From JBLMYQ01 sp050258375 (GTDB lineage Bacteria > Bacillota > Clostridia > Acetivibrionales > UBA4821), in assembly GCA_050258375.1 (NCBI GenBank), contig JBLMYQ010000053.1, forward strand, positions 1-48,047: a DNA stretch of 48,047 nucleotides, read 5' to 3'. Position numbers and translations under genes: made by a program. Of the stretch, positions 1 through 8,541 are shown piece by piece. The first letter of the stretch is position 1, and the number at the start of each line of letters is the position of its first letter. The notes beneath the pieces were generated by a model. The model saw nothing but the letters and a program-made list of their open reading frames with translations, was not told the DNA's origin and searched no databases.

Positions 1-1
1 A

Positions 2-325
2 ACTTATGGATTATTTAACTCACAAGAAAGAGGAAACCTTTTTATAGAACCAAACTTTAAAGTATATGAGGGAATGGTGGTTGGAGAAAATACCCGTGCT
101 GAAGATATAATAGTAAATGTTTGTAAAAAGAAACACGTTACAAATATGAGAGCATCAGGCTCTGATGAAGCACTTCGGCTGGTACCAGCAATTAAAATGA
201 GCCTTGAACAATGCCTTGAATTTATTGCGGATGACGAGCTTGCGGAGATTACACCTAAAAATATCAGGTTGAGAAAAAGAATCTTAAATAGTGAAATGAG
301 AGCAAAATCAAAAGCAAAAAAATAA
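2..325 (+). CDS. typA: GTPase TypA/BipA, C-terminal end (partial)
   Basis: This is the last 107 codons of the ribosome-associated translational GTPase TypA/BipA; the start and the GTPase domain lie before the window. The visible part matches the family's C-terminal RNA/ribosome-binding domain, with the characteristic run GENTRAEDIIVNV followed by THE conserved stretch TNMRASGSDEALRL and the ending ITPKNIRLRKRIL. TypA is an elongation-factor-like GTPase that binds 70S ribosomes and is linked to stress and cold adaptation and to ribosome assembly. The protein ends in a lysine-rich tail (RAKSKAKK), as in other Firmicutes. A strong hairpin terminator follows at once. The identification rests on motif recognition and is very likely right. 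Confidence 0.93.
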   Translation, partial: TYGLFNSQERGNLFIEPNFKVYEGMVVGENTRAEDIIVNVCKKKHVTNMRASGSDEALRLVPAIKMSLEQCLEFIADDELAEITPKNIRLRKRILNSEMRAKSKAKK

Positions 326-366
326 TATTATATAAGCCCTGCCAAATTGGCAGGGCTTATAATATT
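323..366. terminator. Bidirectional intrinsic terminator between typA and the che block
   Basis: An almost perfect inverted repeat is centred near 345: the arm AAGCCCTGCCAA (334-345) pairs with TTGGCAGGGCTT (347-358), extended by AT pairs on both sides so that either strand ends in a U-rich tail. It lies between the convergent typA (plus) and the response regulator gene ending at 397 (minus), so it can serve both. Confidence 0.88.
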
Positions 367-396
367 ATTAACCTTATAAGATTGCTCCAAAGGTAT

Positions 397-789
397 TCAT
401 ATCAAACCAAACTTTTTAATTACCTCATGCAGCTTTGATTTTTCCATAGGTTTTGAAAGAAAAACCTCAGACTCTTCAGTAAATGTTTTATAATTAATAT
501 CTTCTTCTGCAAGAGCCGTTGTTATTATAACCTTTACTCTCTTTTCTTTATCCAAGCCCATTTCTTCTTCCTTTTCTCTAATGTATTTAAGCACCCTTAA
601 ACCATCAACTTTAGGCATCATAACATCAAGACATACCAAATCATACGGAGCTTCCTCCTCTACTGCCATTACAAATGCCTCAATAGCCTCCAGTCCATTC
701 ACAGTAACATCGCATTCTCCGTACTCTGATAGTAATTTAATTACGTATTTTCTACTAGTAAAATCATCTTCTGCAATAAGTATCTTCAT
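397..789 (-). CDS. CheY-like single-domain response regulator (RR1)
   Basis: A 130-residue stand-alone receiver domain. It has the acidic pair E7/D8-D9, the phospho-acceptor D55 in LVCLDVMMPK, the conserved T90/T91 of IITTA and the lysine K113 of LSKPM, so it should be phosphorylatable. It has no output domain, which suggests it acts by protein-protein contact like CheY or as a phosphorelay intermediate. It carries a short insertion (about residues 72-85, REKEEEMGLDKEKR) shared with its paralogue at 8097-8501. It is the last gene of the chemosensory block, 22 bp after the hybrid kinase that is its likely partner. The start is ATG with GAGAGGAAAA upstream. Its target is not evident from the sequence. 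Confidence 0.9.
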   Translation of the reverse strand: MKILIAEDDFTSRKYVIKLLSEYGECDVTVNGLEAIEAFVMAVEEEAPYDLVCLDVMMPKVDGLRVLKYIREKEEEMGLDKEKRVKVIITTALAEEDINYKTFTEESEVFLSKPMEKSKLHEVIKKFGLI

Positions 790-811
790 GTTAGTTTTCC
801 TCTCTGTAGTT

Positions 812-3403
812 TTAAATATTTTGCTGTTCGATTGTCTTGAATAAATCTTTTATTACTTCAATATTCCCATTTCTTGCAGTTAATAGTAATTTAAATGCAA
901 TATTCTTTAAATTATTTTTTTCTTCTTCCGCAGCTTTATCCTTCAGATTCTGCGCCAAAGTCTCAATAGAACTCATATTATTATTTTTAATGGCAATTTC
1001 TAATTTATCTAAAATAATCTTGTAATCTGTAATCAAATTATTTTGAATCTCATCTTTAGTGCGGTAATTTATAGCAGACATATTACTTGATACTATATCA
1101 TTCTTATCCTCTATTTTTATTTTAAAGATGAATTGTTCAATTATATCGTAAACCTTTCTAAATTCCAGTGGCTTTGCAATATACCCATCCATACCTGCCA
1201 TTAAAAACTTTTCTTTTTGTTCTTCAAATACACATGCAGTTACCGCAATTATTGGCACATGGGTTTCAGTATGCTTTTCTTTTTCTCTTATTTTTTGAGT
1301 TGCTTCTATACCATCCATTACAGGCATATGTATGTCCATCAGGATTAAATCATATTTCCCTTTTTCAAACATCTTTAAAGCTGCTAATCCATTCTCTGCT
1401 GTTTCTGACTCATAACCCTTTTGTTTAAGTATATTAGTTATTATTTTTTGGTTTGTAATATCATCTTCAACGACCAATATTTTCGTGTTTGCATTTACAT
1501 CAAAAGTATTAACTTTATTAATACTTTGATATTCTTCTTTTTTTTCATTTTGGTAGTCTAAAACAATACTAAAATTGAACTTGCTCCCTTTGCCTTTTTC
1601 ACTTTTTAATTCTAAATCCCCTCCCATCATTTCAACTATTTGCTTTGATATAACCAAGCCCAAGCCTGTTCCTCCATATTTCCTGGTAGTAGAGCTATCA
1701 GCTTGACTAAAGCTTTTGAACAAGTTTTTTATTTCATCCTCTGATATCCCAATACCTGTATCAATAATTGAAAATTCAATTCTAATTCTATTCTGCTCTA
1801 TAAGCCCTTCTGTTACATAGATATTTATTTCCCCTGTTTCAGTAAATTTTACTGCATTGCCAATCAAATTGTTCAACACCTGCTGCAGCCTATTTGAATC
1901 ACCAATCAACAATCTCGGTATATTATTGGATATTGAGCTTTGGAGCTTCAATCCTTTATTCTTGGATGAAAAGTAATGAATTTTTAAGGTTTTATTAATC
2001 AATTCATAAAAATCGAATTCAATTTTCTCAAGATTCATCTTTCCTGCTTCAATTTTAGATAAATCTAAAATACTATTAATAACTCCCAACAATGAATCTG
2101 CGCATGTTTTTGCAATCTCCAGATTTTCTCTTTGTTCATTTGATAAATCAGTAAGAAGTGTAAGCTTAGTCATACCAATTACGCCATTAAGAGGTGTTCT
2201 TATTTCATGACTCATATTGGCTAAAAATTCGCTTTTTGCCTTATTGGCTGATTCAGCAGCTTCTTTAGCTGATTTGAGTTCTGCTTCTGCCTTTTTCCTT
2301 TTTTCTATTTCTCTTGCCACTAGAATTACACCGCTAATTTTCCCGTAATCATCAAATAACCTGTTAGCAAGTATTTCAGTCCAGATATAGCTGCTATTCC
2401 CTTTCAGAAGACGAACTTCTCTCTTGACTCCATCTGCACCATTTAAGCATTCTTCACATAGACACTGAAATGGTCTCAAATCATCAGGATGAATAAATTC
2501 ATAAACTTTATTACTAATTCTTTTCTCTGTACTTATTTCAAGGACTCTATTATTTGACGGGCTTAAATATTGAATGCTGCCATTTATATCAACAATGCAA
2601 ATTAAATCCTGCATATTATCGGTCATTCGTTTTAAATCCCGTTCCATTTTTTTTGCTTTAGTTATATCTTCTACTATAAATGCACTTGATATTATTTTTT
2701 GATTTTCATTTCTTATAGGGAATGCCCTTATATAAGCTGTAATAATATCTCCATTCTTTTTCTTTAATAATGTTTCTCCTCTCCATTCAAGACCCTCTTT
2801 TGTATTATTAAAAACATCTATTATTTGTTTATTAACAACTCCATTTTTTTCCAAATCGTATATAGTGCAATTCTCAATTTCTGCTGGCTCATACTCCATA
2901 ATTCTTGCAGATTTTATATTTGAGTAAATAATATTACCATTTAAATCCCATAAAATTGTTAGAGCCGTTGATTGTTCAATAATTGTAGACAACCTTTTTA
3001 ATTGCTCTTCATACTTAACAATTCTTGTGATTTCTCTAAAGACAATTACTCCACCTTGAATAATGTCATCATCGCCTAACATAGGTGAAATACTTGCTGA
3101 AATTATTATTTCTCTTCCGTCATATGTCTGTAAGGCAACTCCCTTTCGTAATCCTTCAATATTACCTTCATCTAAAATACTTTCTAAGGATATTGAATAA
3201 TCCTTTTGAGTAATTAAATTTATCGTTTTAAAGACTTCAAATAAATCCTTTCCGATTGCTTCCTCTTCATCCCATCCGGTTAATTTTTCTGCCGCATTAT
3301 TTATAAAAATAATTTTACCTTTGAGATCAATAAATATTATTCCATCGCCTGTACTCTTTACTGCATTATAAAAAAAGTTATCTATTTTCTTATTAGTTAC
3401 CAT
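812..3403 (-). CDS. PAS hybrid sensor histidine kinase with receiver and a degenerate HPt-like tail (HK1)
   Basis: 863 residues with no predicted membrane segment, so a cytoplasmic sensor. Domains in order: PAS at about 10-130, PAS at about 135-255, PAS at about 260-372 (ending VAREIEKRKKAE), HisKA with phospho-accepting H399 in ANMSHEIRTPLNG, HATPase with N-box N516, G1 DTGIGI at 548-553 and G2 GGTGLGL at 577-583, then a receiver with D690 (LILMDIHMPVMDG) and K744. After the receiver comes a helical tail at about 785-860 that resembles an HPt domain, but the position of the phospho-histidine is Q818 (LAQNLKDKA). ATG start with GGAGGTAC upstream. It is paralogous over most of its length to HK2 (5849-8062). 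It probably feeds the CheY-like regulator 22 bp downstream. The signal sensed by the PAS domains is unknown. Confidence 0.92.
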   Translation of the reverse strand: MVTNKKIDNFFYNAVKSTGDGIIFIDLKGKIIFINNAAEKLTGWDEEEAIGKDLFEVFKTINLITQKDYSISLESILDEGNIEGLRKGVALQTYDGREIIISASISPMLGDDDIIQGGVIVFREITRIVKYEEQLKRLSTIIEQSTALTILWDLNGNIIYSNIKSARIMEYEPAEIENCTIYDLEKNGVVNKQIIDVFNNTKEGLEWRGETLLKKKNGDIITAYIRAFPIRNENQKIISSAFIVEDITKAKKMERDLKRMTDNMQDLICIVDINGSIQYLSPSNNRVLEISTEKRISNKVYEFIHPDDLRPFQCLCEECLNGADGVKREVRLLKGNSSYIWTEILANRLFDDYGKISGVILVAREIEKRKKAEAELKSAKEAAESANKAKSEFLANMSHEIRTPLNGVIGMTKLTLLTDLSNEQRENLEIAKTCADSLLGVINSILDLSKIEAGKMNLEKIEFDFYELINKTLKIHYFSSKNKGLKLQSSISNNIPRLLIGDSNRLQQVLNNLIGNAVKFTETGEINIYVTEGLIEQNRIRIEFSIIDTGIGISEDEIKNLFKSFSQADSSTTRKYGGTGLGLVISKQIVEMMGGDLELKSEKGKGSKFNFSIVLDYQNEKKEEYQSINKVNTFDVNANTKILVVEDDITNQKIITNILKQKGYESETAENGLAALKMFEKGKYDLILMDIHMPVMDGIEATQKIREKEKHTETHVPIIAVTACVFEEQKEKFLMAGMDGYIAKPLEFRKVYDIIEQFIFKIKIEDKNDIVSSNMSAINYRTKDEIQNNLITDYKIILDKLEIAIKNNNMSSIETLAQNLKDKAAEEEKNNLKNIAFKLLLTARNGNIEVIKDLFKTIEQQNI

Positions 3404-3485
3404 AGTACCTCCTCACTCTTTTATCATTTGAAAGTCATATATTTGAAGAACTATGTGTTTTTAGATATTTATAATGCAATTATTA

Positions 3486-5561
3486 TTAATTAATTAATTC
3501 TCCTGCGTCTAAAATCAAGCTTATGCTTCCATCTCCAAGAAGTGTGCACCCTGCAATTCCCCTAACCTTATTTATATATTGAGGCAGGGCCTTAACAACG
3601 ACCTGTTGTTCTCCAAGCAGTGCATCCGCAAAAAGACAAATACTTTTGTTTTCATTTTCTATCATCATGATTATTCCTTTATCAATTTCTTTTATATTTG
3701 TATTGACTCTATAAAGCTCGTTTAATCGTACAACTGGATAACATTGACCTCTCACAAGTAACATTTCATTTCCATCAGGCTCTACTATTAATTGTTCATT
3801 TTTTACCCTAAAGGATTCTTTAATAGATATAGTCGGTACCGTATATGTTGACTTTCCAACCTTAACTGTCATTCCGTTAATAATTGCTAGAGTAAGTGGA
3901 ATCTTTATGCTTATTGTAGTTCCTATATCAACTGCACTATCTACTATTACGCTTCCTCTGATTTTTTCTATGTTTTTCATTACAACATCCATTCCTACTC
4001 CTCTTCCTGAAAATTCAGTTACATTTTCCTTAGTTGAGAATCCCGGTAAGAATATAAACGAATATATTTCTTTGTCTGTAAGTTCACTTTCAGGTTTAGT
4101 AATAAGCTGTTTTTCTCTTGCTACTGCTAAAATTTTATCTTTGTTCAGACCCTTTCCATCATCTTTAATAACTATCCAGACATCTCCTCCTGCATTCTTA
4201 CCTTCAAGCATAATCTTTCCTTTGGCAGGTTTACCTTTTGATACCCTTTCTTCAGGTGTTCCAATGCCATGGTCTATAGCATTTCTAATTATATGCATAA
4301 GAGGATCCGATAAATGTTCAATTATATTCTTATCAACCTCAGTAGTTTCACCTACAATCTCAAGGTCTATTTCTTTTTTAAGCTGTCTGCTCATATCCCT
4401 TACGAGCCTGTTCATTTTTTGAAAAGTCAATGCTAGTGGTACCATTCTTATTGAAGCAACAATATCTTGAAGATCATTGGTAATTTTTCTTAGCTGCCTT
4501 ACTGACTTATAAAATCCTGTCAAAGGAATGCCTTTAAGTTCAGGATGCTTGGTAACCATAGCTTCCGAAATAACCAATTCGCCAACAAGGTCCATTAGCT
4601 TGTCTAATTTTAATATATTTACATTTATTGATTCCTGTTTCTCAACAAGTGGAGTCTCTTTGATCTGCACTTTAGAAACTTCTAATTTTTTATTAGTTAT
4701 ATTTGCTTCTTCCATTTCATCCAGAACAATTACTTTCTGAGGCTTATTATTAGTAGTTACATCATAAATATTATCTATCTTTTTTAGAGAGAATTCTCTT
4801 AAATATCCTGTACTTGAAATTAATTTATTTATCTCCTGTTCACTTTTTAAGCTTGTAATCCATACTTTAAAGCCTTCTTCTCTGATTATATCAACACTAA
4901 ATTCATTTTCTTCTATATCCTCAGGATAGTGCTTCATATCTTCAGCTATTTCACTTAATTCATGAAGCAATACAAAAGCCCTGACATTTTCCATACCACA
5001 ATCACTTTCAAAGAATACCACAGCCTCATAGCTATTCTTTTGTGCTATTTTTACATTGCTGCTGTCAGAGCTTATATAATATCTTTGCCTCTCTTCACCT
5101 TTATCCTCTTTATTGTCATTCTCAATTTCATTTTCAATTTTTCCGTCAGTTTGTTTTCCCTTTAATTCAGTTAAAACTTTTTTAATAACTGCTACCATTT
5201 CAGCTGAATTACCATCCGGCTCATTCTTGTTTTGAATTTTTATTACCTCATTCTTAATAAAATCAATACTATCAAGAACGATATCCGTAATGCGCGGATA
5301 ATCAAATTCCATATTCGTATTTTTCCTAATAAAATCAAAAAGGTCTTCAATTGAATGTGCTAATGTCGAAATATTGTTATAAAGCATCATTGCAGATGAA
5401 CCTTTTATACTGTGCATTAATCTGAAAATTTCATTTATAGCTTCAGTTAATTCCGTACTCTTTTCAATTTTAAGCACAGCATTTTCCAATTGTTCAATCT
5501 GTTGAAATGTTTCAGTTACAAATATCTCAATCATTGGATCCATTTTAAAAAAATCAGTCAA
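3486..5561 (-). CDS. cheA: Chemotaxis histidine kinase CheA, copy 1
   Basis: CheA autophosphorylates on its P1 domain in receptor-CheW arrays and passes phosphate to CheY/CheB. All domains are visible (691 residues): P1 with H50 in LMHSIKGSSA, a P2-like regulator-docking region at about 177-262 (ENVRAFVLLHEL), P3 dimerisation (ESINVNILKLDKLMDLVGEL), P4 ATPase (N-box IIRNAIDHG, DDGKGL, GRGVGMDVV) and the CheW-like P5 to the end. The TTG at 5561 is chosen because GAGGTG lies 6 nt before it; an in-frame GTG at 5570 is part of that Shine-Dalgarno sequence and has none of its own. About 280 bp upstream are gene-free and contain its own promoter. It is very similar to CheA2 except for a shorter P2-P3 linker. 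Confidence 0.95.
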   Translation of the reverse strand: MTDFFKMDPMIEIFVTETFQQIEQLENAVLKIEKSTELTEAINEIFRLMHSIKGSSAMMLYNNISTLAHSIEDLFDFIRKNTNMEFDYPRITDIVLDSIDFIKNEVIKIQNKNEPDGNSAEMVAVIKKVLTELKGKQTDGKIENEIENDNKEDKGEERQRYYISSDSSNVKIAQKNSYEAVVFFESDCGMENVRAFVLLHELSEIAEDMKHYPEDIEENEFSVDIIREEGFKVWITSLKSEQEINKLISSTGYLREFSLKKIDNIYDVTTNNKPQKVIVLDEMEEANITNKKLEVSKVQIKETPLVEKQESINVNILKLDKLMDLVGELVISEAMVTKHPELKGIPLTGFYKSVRQLRKITNDLQDIVASIRMVPLALTFQKMNRLVRDMSRQLKKEIDLEIVGETTEVDKNIIEHLSDPLMHIIRNAIDHGIGTPEERVSKGKPAKGKIMLEGKNAGGDVWIVIKDDGKGLNKDKILAVAREKQLITKPESELTDKEIYSFIFLPGFSTKENVTEFSGRGVGMDVVMKNIEKIRGSVIVDSAVDIGTTISIKIPLTLAIINGMTVKVGKSTYTVPTISIKESFRVKNEQLIVEPDGNEMLLVRGQCYPVVRLNELYRVNTNIKEIDKGIIMMIENENKSICLFADALLGEQQVVVKALPQYINKVRGIAGCTLLGDGSISLILDAGELIN

Positions 5562-5692
5562 ATAAATCACCTCAATAATAATTTATTATTTTATGTGCAT
5601 TTTATGTTGGAAAATACAAGAAAGAAGGTGGAATTAAATTCCTTAGACAAAAAAACAGATATTTTGTAATATATTTTTAAGAAATAATATTT

Positions 5693-5699
5693 TTTGACA
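5693..5699 (-). promoter_or_regulatory. Spo0A-box-like heptamer TGTCAAA downstream of the cheA1 promoter
   Basis: TGTCAAA on the minus strand, one base from the 0A-box consensus TGTCGAA, about 15 bp after the -10 hexamer. The cheA2 promoter has a perfect TGTCGAA at nearly the same place. A single degenerate heptamer is weak evidence on its own. Confidence 0.3.
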
Positions 5700-5713
5700 T
5701 TTTTCCTAAAATT

Positions 5714-5742
5714 ATTTTAATTCACTTTATATGTTTTTTCAA
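5714..5742 (-). promoter_or_regulatory. Sigma-A-type promoter for cheA1
   Basis: Read on the minus strand: TTGAAA (5742-5737), a 17-bp spacer, then TAAAAT (5719-5714). The predicted transcription start near 5707 leaves a leader of about 145 nt. The same hexamers and the same spacing occur upstream of cheA2 (17456-17484), which supports the call. Confidence 0.65.
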
Positions 5743-5848
5743 CCTTTTTTATTCATAAATGAAAAATTATAGAAAATAATTAAATCAGTAACTTTAGAAG
5801 AAATATGTGAAAACTGTAAAAGTATCAGAATTCGATTGAGTGCTTCAC

Positions 5849-8062
5849 TTATTTAGAATTATTTTTAAATTCCTCTTCAAGATTTTTTAACAAACCCTTC
5901 GTTTCTTCAAAATCCTCCCGCCTGATTGCCAATAGTAATTTGAATACAATGCTTTTAATTGACGTCTTTCCTTCTTCTTCAGCAATATCCTTGATTTTTA
6001 TAGCTAAATTCTCAGATGTTTTCATATCTTTCATATCTATATTCTTTTTAAGCTCTTTAACCAATTCACTTAATCCTTCAGGCTTTTGTGTCTCAACCTT
6101 TTCATAAGCTTTTTTAATATCTACATTCAATAACTTATTAACATCCTCAGAAGTAAATTCCTTATGTTTATATCCCTTTGTTTTTACTTTAAATCCTTCC
6201 AAACAATCAAAATCAACTGTAAAGTGAAATGTACTTCCTTCACCTTTTTTACTTTCTACTCCAATAGTTCCCCCCATCATCTCTACAAGCTGCTTGGAAA
6301 TTACTAATCCCAATCCGGTACCACCATATTTTCGGGTAATTGAACCATCGGCCTGACTGAAGCTTTTAAATAAAGACTTCATTTCTTGCGGTGAAATACC
6401 TATTCCGGTATCTCTAATTAAAAAATTAAGGCGAATTTTTTTATTAGGAAGAAATTCATTCCATATATCTAACAGTATTCCTCCATTTTCAGTAAACTTT
6501 ACTCCATTTCCGATTAAATTGTTTAATACTTGATGCAGCTTATTTACATCCCCTATAAGCATCTGTGGAATCTCCGGAGAAATAAAAGTTTTTATTACTA
6601 ATCCTTTATTACTTGCTGAATAACTATGTATTTTTATACTTTTATCAATCATTTCTCTAAAGTTAAAGCTAATATTATCAAGCTGCATTTTCCCCGCTTC
6701 AATTTTTGACAAATCAAGAATATCATTAATAATTGCCAGCAATGAATCTGCACATGCCCCTGCAATTTCCAGATTTTCTTTTTGGTCTCCTGAAAGTTCA
6801 GACTTTAAAACCAATCTTGTCATACCTATAATTCCATTTAAAGGTGTCCTTATTTCGTGACTCATATTTGCCAAAAATTCACTTTTCGCACGATTAGCTG
6901 CTTCTGCTGTATCCTTTGCATATTTTAGCTGCTGTTCTGCTTTTTTTCTTTCTGTAATATCTCTTGCTACAAATATAAATCCATAAATATCTCCATTTTC
7001 TTCATACAACGCATTTCCTCTTATTTCCATCCATACATATTCATTATTTGATTTTTTAAGCCGTAGTGATTTGATACTGGCTGAATCCATTTGCATGCAT
7101 TGTTCTATTATTTCCTCTAATGATAATCTGTCTTGTTCATGAATAATATCAGTTATATTCTTTTGTAATATTTCATTAAGCTGATAACCTAAAACATTTT
7201 GTACTGATGGGTTAGCATATAGGATGTTGCCGTTTTTATCAGACATACCTAACAAATCAAGCATATTATTACTTATTAGCTTTAGCATTCTTTCAAGCTT
7301 CTTTATTTGAGTAATATCCACAATGTTCATACAGGTTGAATTAATTACTCCCATTTCATTTCTTATAGGATAAACTACTATATTCAGCCAGCATTCATCA
7401 TTATTTTTCTTTTTTGTAAACAGTTCTCCTTCCCAGTTATTCCCTGAGCGTGCTAAACTAATTATTTCTTCAAGCGATTCTTTTACATAAGTATTTTCAC
7501 CCAAAAAATATATTTTTTCTCCCACAATCTCATCTTGAGAATAACCAAGTATGCTTTGCATTTTAGCATTTGAATATTCAATTACGTTATTCATGTTAAT
7601 TATTAAAACACCCGCCAATGACTGTTCAACAACACTGGATACTTTTATCAGCTGCTCTTCCATTCGTGCAATGCGTGTTATTTCTCTAAATGTTATAGCA
7701 GCGCCAATGGCATTTTTCTTCTCATCAATTATAGGTGCAATACTCGCAGAAATTATTTTTTCCTCTCCACTTCTGCTAATAAGTGCTGTATTTCTTTCGA
7801 GTCCTATAATCTCTTTTTCTGCTATTACCTCCTGAATATTAAGCTTCATTTCTTTTCTTGTTTTAAAATTTATTGTTTTAAACACATCTTCTACAAACTG
7901 CCCTTTTGCAGAATCCTTATCCCAATCGGTAAGCTCTTCGCCTTTAATATTCATAAAAGTGATTTTTCTATTTATATCAACAGTAATAAGTCCATCGCCT
8001 ATACTTTGTAAGACATTTGAGTAGTATTCATCTGCAATAATATTTTCATTTAGCATGTTCAT
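5849..8062 (-). CDS. PAS sensor histidine kinase with degenerate HPt-like tail, no receiver (HK2)
   Basis: 737 residues, no membrane segment. Three PAS domains (about 12-130, 140-255, 262-372; the last ends FVARDITERKKAE), HisKA with H402 (ANMSHEIRTPLNG), HATPase with N-box N518, DTGIGI at 551-556 and GGTGLGL at 580-586. The receiver found in its paralogue HK1 is missing: the ATPase domain is followed by a linker and then an HPt-like helical tail at about 660-732 (ENLAIKIKDIAEEEGK), where I688 stands at the usual histidine position. The kinase core looks fully active. ATG start with GGGGAA upstream. It lies 34 bp after the CheY-like regulator at 8097-8501, which is the obvious candidate phosphate acceptor. 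Confidence 0.92.
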   Translation of the reverse strand: MNMLNENIIADEYYSNVLQSIGDGLITVDINRKITFMNIKGEELTDWDKDSAKGQFVEDVFKTINFKTRKEMKLNIQEVIAEKEIIGLERNTALISRSGEEKIISASIAPIIDEKKNAIGAAITFREITRIARMEEQLIKVSSVVEQSLAGVLIINMNNVIEYSNAKMQSILGYSQDEIVGEKIYFLGENTYVKESLEEIISLARSGNNWEGELFTKKKNNDECWLNIVVYPIRNEMGVINSTCMNIVDITQIKKLERMLKLISNNMLDLLGMSDKNGNILYANPSVQNVLGYQLNEILQKNITDIIHEQDRLSLEEIIEQCMQMDSASIKSLRLKKSNNEYVWMEIRGNALYEENGDIYGFIFVARDITERKKAEQQLKYAKDTAEAANRAKSEFLANMSHEIRTPLNGIIGMTRLVLKSELSGDQKENLEIAGACADSLLAIINDILDLSKIEAGKMQLDNISFNFREMIDKSIKIHSYSASNKGLVIKTFISPEIPQMLIGDVNKLHQVLNNLIGNGVKFTENGGILLDIWNEFLPNKKIRLNFLIRDTGIGISPQEMKSLFKSFSQADGSITRKYGGTGLGLVISKQLVEMMGGTIGVESKKGEGSTFHFTVDFDCLEGFKVKTKGYKHKEFTSEDVNKLLNVDIKKAYEKVETQKPEGLSELVKELKKNIDMKDMKTSENLAIKIKDIAEEEGKTSIKSIVFKLLLAIRREDFEETKGLLKNLEEEFKNNSK

Positions 8063-8096
8063 AATTTATTTCCCCAGTTTAAATATGTCGTAAGAG

Positions 8097-8501
8097 TTAT
8101 TTATTTTCATTTATCAACCCTAACTTAGACATAACTTCAAGCAGCTTATTTGTATCTAAAGGCTTAGCTGCATAGCCTTCACATCCCGAATCAAATGCTG
8201 TATATACGTAATTTGATTCATTAAGTGCGGTTGTCATAATTACTTTAGCATATTGACTCGGTTGAATTCCTTTTTCCTGCTCTTTTTCTCTAATAAATTT
8301 AAGAACCTTTAATCCGTCGGTTTTGGGCATCATTATGTCCAAGCATATTAGGTCATATGGTTTGCCTTCTTCCCAGCTCATTAAGAAAGCTTCAATTGCT
8401 TCCATCCCGTCTATGGTTGTATCACACTCGCCGTAAGCGGATAGAAATTTATAAAGAAATTTTCTACTTGCATAATCATCTTCTGCAATTAATATCTTCA
8501 T
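8097..8501 (-). CDS. CheY-like single-domain response regulator (RR2)
   Basis: A 134-residue receiver domain alone, closely related to RR1 (both begin MKILIAEDD and share SRK and the motif GLEAIEAF/GMEAIEAF). Key residues are present: D8/D9, phospho-acceptor D55 in LICLDIMMPK, T90/T91 and K113 in AAKPLD. The surface that would carry output differs at the C-terminal end from RR1 (GYAAKPLDTNKL against VFLSKPMEKSKL), so the two may have different partners. GGAGGAAAAATA precedes the ATG. It is placed between cheB and HK2, in the same direction as both. Confidence 0.9.
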   Translation of the reverse strand: MKILIAEDDYASRKFLYKFLSAYGECDTTIDGMEAIEAFLMSWEEGKPYDLICLDIMMPKTDGLKVLKFIREKEQEKGIQPSQYAKVIMTTALNESNYVYTAFDSGCEGYAAKPLDTNKLLEVMSKLGLINENK

Positions 8502-8541
8502 TATTTTTCCTCCTTCATAGATTAATGATAATTAAAACCAT

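Noticed and set aside
3907..4422. 171-codon open frame on the plus strand
   Set aside because: It is antisense to the P4/P5 part of cheA1, has no ribosome binding site and its composition mirrors the real frame; the same kind of shadow occurs opposite cheA2 (15575-16369).
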